DNA of 64,000 nucleotides from Pararhizobium capsulatum DSM 1112 (GTDB lineage: Bacteria > Pseudomonadota > Alphaproteobacteria > Rhizobiales > Rhizobiaceae). Position numbers and translations under genes: made by a program. The stretch's first letter is position 1, and each line of letters begins with the position of its first letter. Positions 50,601 through 57,781 of the stretch are shown piece by piece. A model generated the notes under the pieces. That model was not told the origin of the DNA. It was given only the letters and a program-made list of their open reading frames with translations, and did not search any database. Location of the stretch: assembly GCF_030814475.1 (NCBI RefSeq), contig NZ_JAUSVF010000001.1:2129001-2193000 (forward strand), given 5' to 3'.

Positions 50601-50604
50601 CGCC

Positions 50605-51378
50605 TCAGCCCTCCAACTCGGAAACATCAACGCCAGCCATGTTTGCGATGTAGCGAAGGGTGTCGCCGCGCGAGTGGGTGCCGAGAAGGCATTCCTTACA
50701 CCGGATGTAGATCGAACCGGCTTTGTCACGGGCGAACTCGGAAAGCCCTTCAGGCTTATCGATAGCGAGCCGTTGGACGTTGAGGACACGTAAGGCTTCC
50801 TCGGTGTCGTTCGTCTTCGGCGTGGCTGCCCAGAGCATTCTCGCGACAACTGCGAGCCAGGTCAGATCGCTGGCGGAAAGAGTAGAGGGCGACGGCAATG
50901 GGGCGGAGCCATCGCCCTCTGCCGGCGCAATTGACGCGTCGGCACTCGCCACAGATGACGGGGGGGCGGTGTCATCTGCGGGTTCGGCGTTATGTAGTGA
51001 TTCCTTAAATACCACTGAGCGTTCCGCTCCGAAAGCGTAGATCAGCTCAATCAGATTGCTCATCTCGTCGATCGTCAGCGTGGAGGTATGCATTCCCAAC
51101 GGGACAAAGGTGCCTTTGTCGATGCCAGGGACGACGCGAGCGTGACGGAGGGAAGCGGTAAAAACATCCTTCCAGTCTTCGGCATCCAACTTCTGGCCGT
51201 ACCATTCGACCTGATCGGACACCTCGTTGAGCATCGCCCACATTTTCGCGGACTGCTCGCTCGAGCGGCTTTTCTTGCGGAAGGTGACGACGGTGCCAGG
51301 ATCAACGTTTTGAGCCCAGCGGGCCACCTGAGCCCGATCGTCGTTCGTTTTGATCGTCACGGTGGCGCGCGTGTTCAT
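50605..51378 (-). CDS. NinB family recombination protein
   Basis: The 257-aa protein begins at ATG 51378 (M-N-T-R-A-T-V-T-I-K-T-N). The N-terminal 130 residues match NinB (lambda Orf), which loads recombinases onto SSB-coated DNA: K-K-S-R-S-S-E-Q-S-A-K-M-W-A-M-L, D-V-F-T-A-S-L and F-V-P-L-G-M-H-T-S. A low-complexity Ala/Pro/Ser linker (about 140-165) and a separate C-terminal segment with C-K-E-C follow. It is unusually long for NinB (about 140-150 aa), so it is a fusion or carries an added domain. Confidence 0.85.
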   Translation of the reverse strand: MNTRATVTIKTNDDRAQVARWAQNVDPGTVVTFRKKSRSSEQSAKMWAMLNEVSDQVEWYGQKLDAEDWKDVFTASLRHARVVPGIDKGTFVPLGMHTSTLTIDEMSNLIELIYAFGAERSVVFKESLHNAEPADDTAPPSSVASADASIAPAEGDGSAPLPSPSTLSASDLTWLAVVARMLWAATPKTNDTEEALRVLNVQRLAIDKPEGLSEFARDKAGSIYIRCKECLLGTHSRGDTLRYIANMAGVDVSELEG

Positions 51379-51379
51379 G

Positions 51380-52327
51380 TCAGCCCCCGATCTCGGAATT
51401 GATCTGCGACAGGCGGCGATCCTTGATCTTCTGCGCGATCCCACGGCTTTCGTCGTCACCATCGAAAGTCCCATCCGGGTCAAGATCGGTCCAGATTTCC
51501 TCCACGGTTGCTTCATCGTTCGCGCCGGCAAGCGCCGTCTCCATTGCCTCGAAATATCCGGTGCTGTCGAACGGCTGCTCTTCCCGTTGGGGCTCCGGTT
51601 CTGTCGCGGCGTCTATCGTCACGCCTTCGTCTGGCGGCATAGGCGGGGCAGGCGGCTCCTTGCGCGGGGTGATGTCGCGGATCTCTTCCGCATCGGCAAT
51701 CTCACGCGCTTCGTACTCGTCACGGATACCGCCGAGGACGTCGCCGAAGAGTTCACGAAGGCAATACCCTGCCGCGCGCCACGCAAGCATGCGCTGCGGA
51801 AAGCGCCACCACGGGCTGTCGTTTGGCTTCTGCTCGTTCTTCTTGTCCCACTTGTTCCACTTCGTGACGACGGCTTCGGTCTGCCACAGGCCAGCGCGGA
51901 CTGCGTCTTCCTGGGAGAACTCGACGCGCTTGTCCTCGTCGGTGTCGTTCCGCTTGGCTTCGCACCAGCCGATCATCTGGCCGTCGCGAATTTCGCAGCC
52001 GGTGCGCAGATAGGTGACTTTGCCCGACTGTCGAACGATGTTGATCAGGCCGTCGCCGTAGAGGGCGGGCTTACCGTTGATGACAGTGAAGCTGCGCAGC
52101 GCGACCATCGGCTTCAGGCCAAGCTCGGCGCCCGACATAATGGCAACCGTTACGGCACTGATCGCCGCATCTCCTTCCAGTTTGCCGATCAGCGCGGAGG
52201 GAGCGAGACCGCCGAGATAGACGGCCTTCGCAACGCGAAACGTCTCCTCGAAGGTCTGCGGTACGATCGCCATGACGTGACCGCCGCCGGCCAGCGCCGG
52301 CAGGTTCTGTTTAAGCGGAGCGTTCAT
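51380..52327 (-). CDS. putative phage recombination protein
   Basis: The 315-aa protein starts at ATG 52327 (M-N-A-P-L-K-Q-N-L-P), overlapping the stop of the 89-aa gene. The segment G-A-E-L-G-L-K-P-M-V-A-L-R-S-F and T-V-I-N-G-K-P-A-L-Y-G-D-G matches a phage family often placed with RecT/Erf-like annealing proteins, next to NinB. The C-terminal third is acidic and low-complexity. The annealase assignment is from memory of genomic context, not from a catalytic motif. Confidence 0.6.
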   Translation of the reverse strand: MNAPLKQNLPALAGGGHVMAIVPQTFEETFRVAKAVYLGGLAPSALIGKLEGDAAISAVTVAIMSGAELGLKPMVALRSFTVINGKPALYGDGLINIVRQSGKVTYLRTGCEIRDGQMIGWCEAKRNDTDEDKRVEFSQEDAVRAGLWQTEAVVTKWNKWDKKNEQKPNDSPWWRFPQRMLAWRAAGYCLRELFGDVLGGIRDEYEAREIADAEEIRDITPRKEPPAPPMPPDEGVTIDAATEPEPQREEQPFDSTGYFEAMETALAGANDEATVEEIWTDLDPDGTFDGDDESRGIAQKIKDRRLSQINSEIGG

Positions 52328-52596
52328 CAGAAATTCCAATCCTGCTTGCCGGTAGCCTGTTGGGGCTCGGGCTTTGGTTCCGCGATGCGAACGATAGGCT
52401 TTGCGGCCATTTCGGACTCGGACTTGATCGCGATGACCTCGACTTCGGTTTCGCCTCGCGCGGTCGTAACGATGACCTTGGCGCCTGGCGCGATCTCCAT
52501 GCCGGCCGGGATGAAATAGTCGTAGGTCTTCTCGTCCTTCTGCCATTTGAATTTGACAGCGGCGACCGCCAAAGCGGGTGTGAGTAAATCGGTCAT
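52327..52596 (-). CDS. small phage protein, possible OB-like fold
   Basis: The 89-aa protein overlaps both neighbours (ATGA at 52327; start inside the end of the 333-aa gene). The middle part, Y-D-Y-F-I-P-A-G-M-E-I-A-P-G-A-K-V, followed by E-V-E-V-I-A-I-K, is strand-rich and recalls small OB or SH3-like barrels. Function unknown; its place between recombination genes suggests a DNA-binding accessory. Confidence 0.75.
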   Translation of the reverse strand: MTDLLTPALAVAAVKFKWQKDEKTYDYFIPAGMEIAPGAKVIVTTARGETEVEVIAIKSESEMAAKPIVRIAEPKPEPQQATGKQDWNF

Positions 52597-53594
52597 CGTA
52601 CTGCTGCCTTCTCTTCGGTGGTGATGCCGGGGATGTTGGTGCGGCCAGCGTCGAGCGCGCGCTGTGCGAGCTGCCGAAGCGTGTCCTGCATGGTGGGGTG
52701 GCCGATCATGTAGGCGGCGAGCGCCGTCCAGTCGGTAACGTCCTTCAGGATCGTCTTGACCTGCACGCTGGCCGACTTGCCGTATGTCGGCTTGATCGGA
52801 GCAGGAGCGGCTTCCGCGACAGAAACTGGCGTTGGGGCGAGAGCAACGTCGGACTGCGGCTCAGCGGCCCGTGCGGCTTCCTCTGCGGCAAGACGGGCCG
52901 TTTCCGCGTCACGTTCCCGCTGGCGCTGCTGTTGAAGCTTCACGGTCTCCCACGACCCAATTGCGTCACGGACCTTGTTCGCGCCCTCCTTGGCCGACTT
53001 GACCAGTGGCTGCCATTTGGCATCGACGGCCTTGCCCGCCTCAAAGTGCGGCTTCTTCAGCGCCTCGCGCTTCTTGTCGGCTTGATTGGAAAGCTCATTC
53101 AGCCGGTTGCGCAGCGACAGCGCCTTGGCTGCCGTGGCGTCGTCAGCGATTTTGGCATAGGCATTCATGCCCGTGAGCGCCGCGGCGATCTGATCCTGAA
53201 GTTCGGCGGCCTCGTCGACACCGGCAGAGTTATCGCCGGCCTTTGCCACCTGGTCTGCGACTACAGCGTCTTCGTCTGGGAACGGCTTGCCTTCCAGAGC
53301 CGCGTCATAGTCGGCGCGGGTGATCGGGTGCGTGCGGCAGAAGTTCCAAGTCTCGGCTGGATCGGCTTCCCTGCCGCTGCGATATGCGAGCCAGCCGCCG
53401 GAATCCTCATCCCACCACAATGCGACAGGCTCCCACTTGCCGCCTTTGAAGCGGGTCCGGTAGTAACCCTGCTCCGGCTGGCCTTCGCTCATCGGGCCGA
53501 TTACGCCCTTCAGCGCGTTCTGCCACCACGCCCAGCGGTTCACGAGCTTTGTCGCGATAGACCCAAGGCTCTGCGCTTCCATATGCTTGTTCAT
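52593..53594 (-). CDS. phage protein with central coiled coil
   Basis: I do not recognise this 333-aa protein by name. The N-terminal part (about 40-100) has an unusual Trp/Gly-rich module (G-K-W-E-P-V-A-L-W-W-D-E-D) that also occurs as a stand-alone unit in rhizobial phage proteins. The middle (about 130-245) is a long charged helix (R-Q-R-E-R-D-A-E-T-A-R-L-A-A-E-E-A), and the C-terminus is compact (L-K-D-V-T-D-W-T-A-L-A-A-Y). It is in the recombination operon. Confidence 0.75.
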   Translation of the reverse strand: MNKHMEAQSLGSIATKLVNRWAWWQNALKGVIGPMSEGQPEQGYYRTRFKGGKWEPVALWWDEDSGGWLAYRSGREADPAETWNFCRTHPITRADYDAALEGKPFPDEDAVVADQVAKAGDNSAGVDEAAELQDQIAAALTGMNAYAKIADDATAAKALSLRNRLNELSNQADKKREALKKPHFEAGKAVDAKWQPLVKSAKEGANKVRDAIGSWETVKLQQQRQRERDAETARLAAEEAARAAEPQSDVALAPTPVSVAEAAPAPIKPTYGKSASVQVKTILKDVTDWTALAAYMIGHPTMQDTLRQLAQRALDAGRTNIPGITTEEKAAVR

Positions 53595-53657
53595 TCTCGG
53601 CTCCTGTCGAATAGGGTTCCCCGGCCTACGAGAGACAATGGGCTGGGGAAGTGGGGG

Positions 53658-53843
53658 TTAGGTGGGCTCGAAGGTCCGCGGCGCGGTGAGTGCGACCCGG
53701 ATGAGTTCCCGGCCAAGGGCAAGGTTCTCGTCGCGTGGCGTTAGGTTGCTGGCCTTGTCGTCCTCAAAGGTGATGAACAGCCGGCGGAGTTCGTGAAGCG
53801 TCTTGACGGGTACGGAGACGCGGGGCTCGGTGCGGCCGATCAT
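53658..53843 (-). CDS. small phage protein
   Basis: The 61-aa protein (M-I-G-R-T-E-P-R-V-S-V-P-V-K-T-L) begins at ATG 53843, overlapping the stop of the next gene upstream (ATGA). It is mixed-charge, with a likely amphipathic helix L-H-E-L-R-R-L-F-I-T-F. The function is unknown. Confidence 0.7.
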   Translation of the reverse strand: MIGRTEPRVSVPVKTLHELRRLFITFEDDKASNLTPRDENLALGRELIRVALTAPRTFEPT

Positions 53844-54064
53844 GCTACTGCCCTCGCGTTTTCTAGGGCGATGACGGGATCGGGGAACGTGGAGAAGCGC
53901 TGAAATCGCTCCACCGTCGTGCCGGGGTGAAGATTGGATTCCTCGATCGCGGCGGCTTCCGTCCGGAATTCGATTGCGTCGTCGATCTCGTAGGAGAACT
54001 CGCCGTTCTCGGTCAGGAACAGACCGCACTCGGCTTCAACTCTGTATCGCGTGACCATCGTCAT
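53840..54064 (-). CDS. first small gene of the leftward early operon
   Basis: The 74-aa acidic protein (start M-T-M-V-T-R-Y-R-V-E-A; a second ATG at 54058) is strand-rich in its first half (Y-R-V-E-A-E-C-G-L-F-L). It lies about 100 bases downstream of the double operator on the same strand and is linked by ATGA to the next gene, so it should be an immediate-early product. No homologue is recognised. Confidence 0.65.
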   Translation of the reverse strand: MTMVTRYRVEAECGLFLTENGEFSYEIDDAIEFRTEAAAIEESNLHPGTTVERFQRFSTFPDPVIALENARAVA

Positions 54065-54164
54065 CTCGGATCCCCATCATTGCGCCGACCCGTTTCTCTG
54101 CTTGCTTTGCGGCGGGTCATTCGTGTCGGCTGATGGGGAGAAGATGTCATCGAACACGATCAGT

Positions 54165-54215
54165 GTCAACATGTTTTATGTTGATTACGATAAAATCAAC
54201 ATGATAGATGTTGAC
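54165..54215. promoter_or_regulatory. left phage operator: 51-bp palindrome with two identical-type sites
   Basis: Two 19-bp sites, TCAACAT-GTTTT-ATGTTGA (54166-54184) and TCAACAT-GATAG-ATGTTGA (54196-54214), have perfect 7-bp arms and 30-bp centre spacing; the whole 51 bp is a near-perfect palindrome. A perfect -35 (TTGACA, - strand, 54169-54164) overlaps the first site with a weak -10 (CATCTT) 17 bp further, reading left into the early operon. TTGATT at 54181 with ATAGAT at 54204 is a weaker rightward candidate. Likely target of the CI-like repressor. Confidence 0.8.
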
Positions 54216-54279
54216 TATGTTGGTCAGGGAGCAAAAGAAAAGTCTCAGCGGGACGATCCGACTGGTGCTGATATGTGAT

Positions 54280-54500
54280 TTGTTGGGCGACCGGGTGCAA
54301 CTCCCGAGCTGGTGAAGCCCGAGGCGCGGGAAGCGAAAGCCCTACTGTGCTGCCAGAAAATGAGGGTGGATTGCTGAAAGGCGTCCTGGCACGTGTCCCA
54401 TCCCGGCTCCGGCCTTCAGGACTTGGCCATGGTTTCCCCCGCCTCTTGAACTTGGTTCATGGGGTAGGGGGAAGCTATGGCCGGAACCCTCCCTCTCGCA
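54280..54500 (+). ncRNA. candidate structured RNA between left operator and the 73-aa gene
   Basis: This purine-rich stretch has no convincing gene but strong folds on the + strand. TGCCAG (54350) can pair with CTGGCA (54385). GCGAAAGC at 54333 is a GAAA-capped mini-hairpin. A very long hairpin, 54425-54482, pairs 16 bp (GGCCATGGTTTCCCCC with GGGGGAAGCTATGGCC) and then a further 9 of 10 bp inside. The style recalls a group II intron or other ribozyme leader, but no domain V or reverse transcriptase was found. Confidence 0.4.
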
Positions 54501-54558
54501 ACCTTCAGAACCTTGAAAAACAAGATAGATCAGTAGGTAATTGGGTTAGGAGATACAC

Positions 54559-54780
54559 ATGCGTATGAACAATCTAAGCGCCAGGCTGAAAGTGAACTCC
54601 TGGCTTGAGCGAACTGGTCGCAAGGCTATTTCGGCTGATCTGTCTTATGAGGGTTTCGCGACAGAACTCCGTAAGATCACCGCCCCGAAGACTGCGCAGG
54701 CTCCGTTCGTGACACGCGCCGACGCGGTTGCATATATCCGACACATCGCTAGCGTTGGGACGCTGCTGTTCCCGCTCTGA
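54559..54780 (+). CDS. small phage protein in the immunity region
   Basis: The 73-aa protein (M-R-M-N-N-L-S-A-R-L-K-V-N-S-W) has an AGGAG ribosome site 8 bases before ATG 54559. It is basic, largely helical, with a possible HTH-like stretch S-Y-E-G-F-A-T-E-L-R-K. It lies between two structured segments and faces the DUF3800 gene. No family is recognised. Confidence 0.55.
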   Translation: MRMNNLSARLKVNSWLERTGRKAISADLSYEGFATELRKITAPKTAQAPFVTRADAVAYIRHIASVGTLLFPL

Positions 54781-54856
54781 AGGGAGTTGTTGGAAACAGG
54801 GGTAGCAGACGTGATTAGAGTGGAACATCCGGCACTATCTGGTACTCTACGGGAAC

Positions 54857-54933
54857 TCCCGCAGGTGTGACCCCACTGCCTAGAGTCGTGTGGACCGTGA
54901 ACCCGGTGGCTTTCGAGCCTTGACCCTGCGGGA
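54857..54933. other. structured segment behind the DUF3800 gene
   Basis: TCCCGCAGG (54857-54865) pairs perfectly with CCTGCGGGA (54925-54933), and inside it GGCT-TTCG-AGCC (54908-54919) forms a UUCG-type hairpin. It could be a bidirectional terminator between the convergent 73-aa and DUF3800 genes, though it has no T-run, or part of a longer RNA. Confidence 0.4.
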
Positions 54934-54938
54934 TCCTT

Positions 54939-55653
54939 CTACTGCAACTGCCTATGCCAGACCGTGAATTTGCCTTTCAGGTTCGTATCTCGCCATACGT
55001 CCGCTATCTTGGCGCGGCCAAGAATGTATTCGCTGAGATGGTTCTTGGACCAAATGGTGCCCGTTCAGTCGGTGAGTAACCGCCCCTAAGAGAAGATCGA
55101 CCACCTGTAGGCAGTGAACATCCTTGGAATTCCTAAAATGAACTCTTCGGAACGGTTGATGGCGAGTGTCGCCTTTTTTCTTGCGGCCCGCGTTCAATAT
55201 TGTTTGAAGTTCGTCAAGCGATGATGGTGTGTCTCGGTGATCTGCATGTACATGGAACATCGGCTCCGGATACAGCCGAGCGCATTTGTGCAATAGCTGA
55301 TAAACTTCCTTGTTAAAGCCAATCTCTTTGTCGCCCTGATTAAAGACGTGCTCCTTCCGCTTTGTCGTATCGACCACGAGGCAGTGGAATTCCAGAGGCG
55401 TGTAGTCATCGACCACGTCAAAGAAGCAGTCCGCCACGAGTTTGTAGGCGAATAGCTTTGCCTTCGACACTTTTCCCCATTTCAACTCACCATTCGGTAG
55501 CTCGAGCTTCCTGGCGTGCGCGATGCAGTGGTCGAAGAGCGAAACAAATCTATTGTCGAGAACAAGGGCGCCAAGCGTCAGATATCGGTGCTTCGTCTGG
55601 CTGCTCTCATCGAGAAAGATCGAGTATGTGGCGGCCGCTTCTGAGTAGCTCAT
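54939..55653 (-). pseudogene. DUF3800 protein with a C-terminal frameshift
   Basis: The reading frame from ATG 55653 shows DUF3800 features: S-I-F-L-D-E-S near residue 11, T-L-G-A-L, H-V-H-A-D-H-R-D-T and D-V-H-C-L-Q-V-V-D-L-L-L-G-A. After V-T-H-R-L-N-G-H-H-L-V-Q (about 55045) the frame runs into an unrelated Arg/Trp-rich tail ending at 54952. In the next frame the family-like end H-L-S-E-Y-I-L-G-R-A-K-I-A-D-V-W and F-T-V-W-H follows, stopping at 54939. One extra base near 55038-55046 explains it. DUF3800 proteins are RNase H-like and common in defence islands and prophages. Confidence 0.75.
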
Positions 55654-55958
55654 CCGCCCCTCAAGACCTCATCCTTCGAATCCAGCACGATCTTGAGCAT
55701 GCGGATTGTAGTAGCTGCGTCGAGCAGAGCATCTTTCGCCTGATCGACAGGTAACCATCGCGCTCTTGCTGACGCTGTTCGTAGGTAAATCACTACATCT
55801 CGCCCGAGTGCTGTTTCCTCAGGTCCGATGTGCCCCCGCATGTCCCGGATTGTGTCGATCGACTGATCGAGAAGCCGGCTCACTTCGCGCGCGGTCAGCC
55901 GATCAGCATCATTTGCAGCTCTGATCAGTTCTGGAATTAAGTCGGTGGTGTGGGTCAT
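55650..55958 (-). CDS. phage protein upstream of DUF3800
   Basis: The 102-aa helical protein (M-T-H-T-T-D-L-I-P-E-L-I-R-A-A) starts at ATG 55958; a GTG at 55979 is possible. The segment A-R-E-V-S-R-L-L-D-Q-S and the C-terminal helix A-A-T-T-I-R-M-L-K are typical of small rhizobial phage proteins of unknown role. Its stop overlaps the DUF3800 start (ATGA), so the two should be made together. Confidence 0.7.
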   Translation of the reverse strand: MTHTTDLIPELIRAANDADRLTAREVSRLLDQSIDTIRDMRGHIGPEETALGRDVVIYLRTASARARWLPVDQAKDALLDAATTIRMLKIVLDSKDEVLRGG

Positions 55959-56022
55959 GGCTTCATCTGCTGATCGCACGTTCGTACTGCATCCTCATGC
56001 ATATCGTTCCGTGGCTTGTCGG

Positions 56023-56394
56023 TTATAGGCAGGCTTGAACGCCGGCGCGAATGGATTCCGTTATGCTCGGCAGCATTGACTGGCCCTTGTAGATCGAGAG
56101 CGTCGAGCCCGATCCGTTACCCTTCACGTTGATCGTGTAAGTGTAGTAGCCGTTGATCATCCCATCTGTCGGAACCACGTCATATTCCTTGCCTGGCGCA
56201 ATGGTCTGGGCAACGAACCGCTGCGGCGAAACCGCCTTGTAGTGTTGGGCGAGGGAAGGGACCAGGCATGTAACGGCGGCGTCTGCCGACTTCGACGACT
56301 TGAAGTTTTCCATGGGGGCATTGCTGCGGACGGTAGCGTCTGACTGGCAGCCGGCTACGATCAAAATAGGGATCAATGGAATCAGGCGCTTCAT
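56023..56394 (-). CDS. prophage-encoded lipoprotein
   Basis: The 123-aa protein has a type II signal peptide with lipobox I-V-A-G-C (about residues 11-15 from ATG 56394). The mature part has two further cysteines (V-T-C-L-V and the penultimate A-C-L), which could form a disulphide, and a strand-rich body (Y-Y-T-Y-T-I-N-V-K). It is a candidate for a lysogenic conversion or superinfection-exclusion lipoprotein. Confidence 0.75.
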   Translation of the reverse strand: MKRLIPLIPILIVAGCQSDATVRSNAPMENFKSSKSADAAVTCLVPSLAQHYKAVSPQRFVAQTIAPGKEYDVVPTDGMINGYYTYTINVKGNGSGSTLSIYKGQSMLPSITESIRAGVQACL

Positions 56395-56669
56395 TGCATG
56401 GCTCCGGGTCGGTAGCAAAAACGATTCGACTCTCGCGCTGACTCCTGCTTTTCTTCAGTGAACGAAATGAGAACAAACGGAGCGGTAGTCGTATGGAAAG
56501 GGATGAGGCAAGTCAGTTTCGCGTAGCACCTTGTGCCGACGAAATTCAGGATGGGGTGAAGGTGTCCAAAGGAAAGCAGGCGCCCATCATCGAGGTGCAG
56601 AGAGAGCGCTGGGTGCTCGACGGCAACGTTGAGATTTCCCGATCCTTCGAAGTGACCACAGCCCGCCAT
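56391..56669 (-). CDS. small protein downstream of the repressor
   Basis: The 92-aa frame starts at ATG 56669 with AGGAG 6 bases before, 13 bases after the repressor stop on the same strand. It overlaps the start of the lipoprotein gene by four bases. The core L-H-L-D-D-G-R-L-L-S-F-G-H-L-H-P has a conserved look. The opposite-strand frame 56493-56681 is the competitor; position and ribosome site favour this one. Confidence 0.5.
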   Translation of the reverse strand: MAGCGHFEGSGNLNVAVEHPALSLHLDDGRLLSFGHLHPILNFVGTRCYAKLTCLIPFHTTTAPFVLISFTEEKQESARESNRFCYRPGAMQ

Positions 56670-56681
56670 CCGCGCTCCTGA

Positions 56682-57455
56682 CTACTTTCGCGCGATGTGG
56701 CCGCAAATGCGGCCAATGATCGTCAGCTTGTCGAGCTCGACGGTGAAGGTTTGCAGATTGGGATTGTCAGATATGATGAGCACTTGGGCGGGATCGCTGA
56801 ACGGGACACGCTGGAGGCGCTTAATCTGTGGTTCGCCTTCGCCATCGCTGATCACGTAGACTGTGTCGGTGACCAGTTTGTTTTGCGAAAGATCAACAAT
56901 CACCCGATCGCCTGGCATGTAAGTCGGCGTCATCGAGTCACCGATGATTTCGGTAATGATAGTGACCGAGGCTTGCACCTTCGCTTCGTTGCGCAGGTAC
57001 TCTCCAGGGATTAGCCATTCCGACACAACCCGATGCCCTGAAATATTCCCGGCCCCGGTTGGCAGGTTAATCACATCGCCCACGATGCCAAGACCAGCGC
57101 CGACTTTCAAATCCAGTTCAGGAACCGCCCCAGCAATTGTGGGGGACCACCTATCGCGGCTATATGCTGCGCCTTCGACGTTCTCTTGCTCCGGCTCGTC
57201 CGGGTCGTAAGACGACACCAAAGATGCCCCCGGTCGCCCGTTTTTCATCGGGCCTTCACCGGTCAACAAATACGCTGCTGTCGTTCCAAATTTTCTCGCA
57301 TAGGCCTGCGCAATTTCCGGGCCGAACTCGTTCTGGCCGTTCTCGTGCGCCCTGTACGAAGATGCGCTCACGCCGAGCGCATCCGCGGCTTTTGAAGCGG
57401 ATTTGAAGTTGGCTGCCTCGCGGGCAAGCCTGAGTCTTTCACCCATTGTTTGCAT
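56682..57455 (-). CDS. CI-like phage repressor: HTH plus S24 (LexA-type) peptidase
   Basis: The 257-aa protein has an N-terminal XRE-type HTH (about 1-65; A-A-D-A-L-G-V-S-A-S-S-Y-R-A-H-E-N-G) and a C-terminal self-cleaving peptidase with G-D-S-M-T-P-T (S174) and K212. The likely Ala-Gly cleavage site is in L-K-V-G-A-G (about 120-121). ATG 57455 is chosen because the longer start at 57491 would run into the operators; 57446 is also possible. It should maintain lysogeny and be inactivated by RecA during SOS. Confidence 0.93.
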   Translation of the reverse strand: MQTMGERLRLAREAANFKSASKAADALGVSASSYRAHENGQNEFGPEIAQAYARKFGTTAAYLLTGEGPMKNGRPGASLVSSYDPDEPEQENVEGAAYSRDRWSPTIAGAVPELDLKVGAGLGIVGDVINLPTGAGNISGHRVVSEWLIPGEYLRNEAKVQASVTIITEIIGDSMTPTYMPGDRVIVDLSQNKLVTDTVYVISDGEGEPQIKRLQRVPFSDPAQVLIISDNPNLQTFTVELDKLTIIGRICGHIARK

Positions 57456-57477
57456 GGGCGAGACATTTGCAGAATGC

Positions 57478-57543
57478 GCAACACAAATCATGTTGACATA
57501 TCGACACGATGTATGTCACAAATATCGACATGAACACTGTTAG
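57478..57543. promoter_or_regulatory. right phage operator: three spaced degenerate repressor sites
   Basis: Using the left-operator consensus TCAACAT-N5-ATGTTGA, three sites appear: 57478-57496 (GCAACAC-N5-ATGTTGA), 57501-57519 (TCGACAC-N5-ATGTCAC) and 57525-57543 (TCGACAT-N5-CTGTTAG). Centres are 23 and 24 bp apart, as in lambda OR1-OR3. TTGACA (57493-57498) inside the region is a candidate -35 for the rightward promoter. A further inverted repeat TGACATA-N11-TATGTCA spans 57494-57518. Confidence 0.65.
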
Positions 57544-57781
57544 CGACATATTCGATGTTTTCGGCGGGAACGCGGCGGTAGCGCGGATTCTCGGGGTTGG
57601 CGCCTCGACGGCTTCCGAAATGAAGCGTCGGGAAAGCATTCCGGTCGAATACTGGCCGGCTCTCGTCGACGAGGCCAAGAAGATCGACCGGGAAGACGTC
57701 TCGCTCGAACGTATCGCAATTGTAATGGCAGAGGCTGGCGCTCGGCGCCGGTCAGCGAAGAGTTCTGAGGTGGCGGCATGA
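57509..57781 (+). CDS. Cro-like HTH protein
   Basis: The protein is 90 aa from ATG 57509 or 83 aa from ATG 57530 (M-N-T-V-S-D-I-F-D-V-F-G-G), which is the more natural start but would place the codon inside the third operator. It has a single HTH: F-G-G-N-A-A-V-A-R-I-L-G-V and T-A-S-E-M-K-R-R-E-S-I-P-V-E-Y-W, the pattern of Cro/YdaS-type phage regulators. It is divergent from the repressor and ATGA-linked to the next gene. Confidence 0.85.
   Translation: MYVTNIDMNTVSDIFDVFGGNAAVARILGVGASTASEMKRRESIPVEYWPALVDEAKKIDREDVSLERIAIVMAEAGARRRSAKSSEVAA

Noticed and set aside
54275..54568. 97-aa open frame on the + strand in the immunity region
   Set aside because: No ribosome site, low-quality composition, and it runs through the strongly folded segment; I treat the interval as non-coding.
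54280..54940. Group II intron or retron
   Set aside because: The folds and GAAA loops are suggestive, but there is no reverse transcriptase, no domain V sequence and no clear GUGYG boundary, so only a generic structured RNA is reported.
56493..56681. 62-aa frame on the + strand overlapping the repressor's downstream gene
   Set aside because: No ribosome site; the opposite frame has one and lies in the operon direction.
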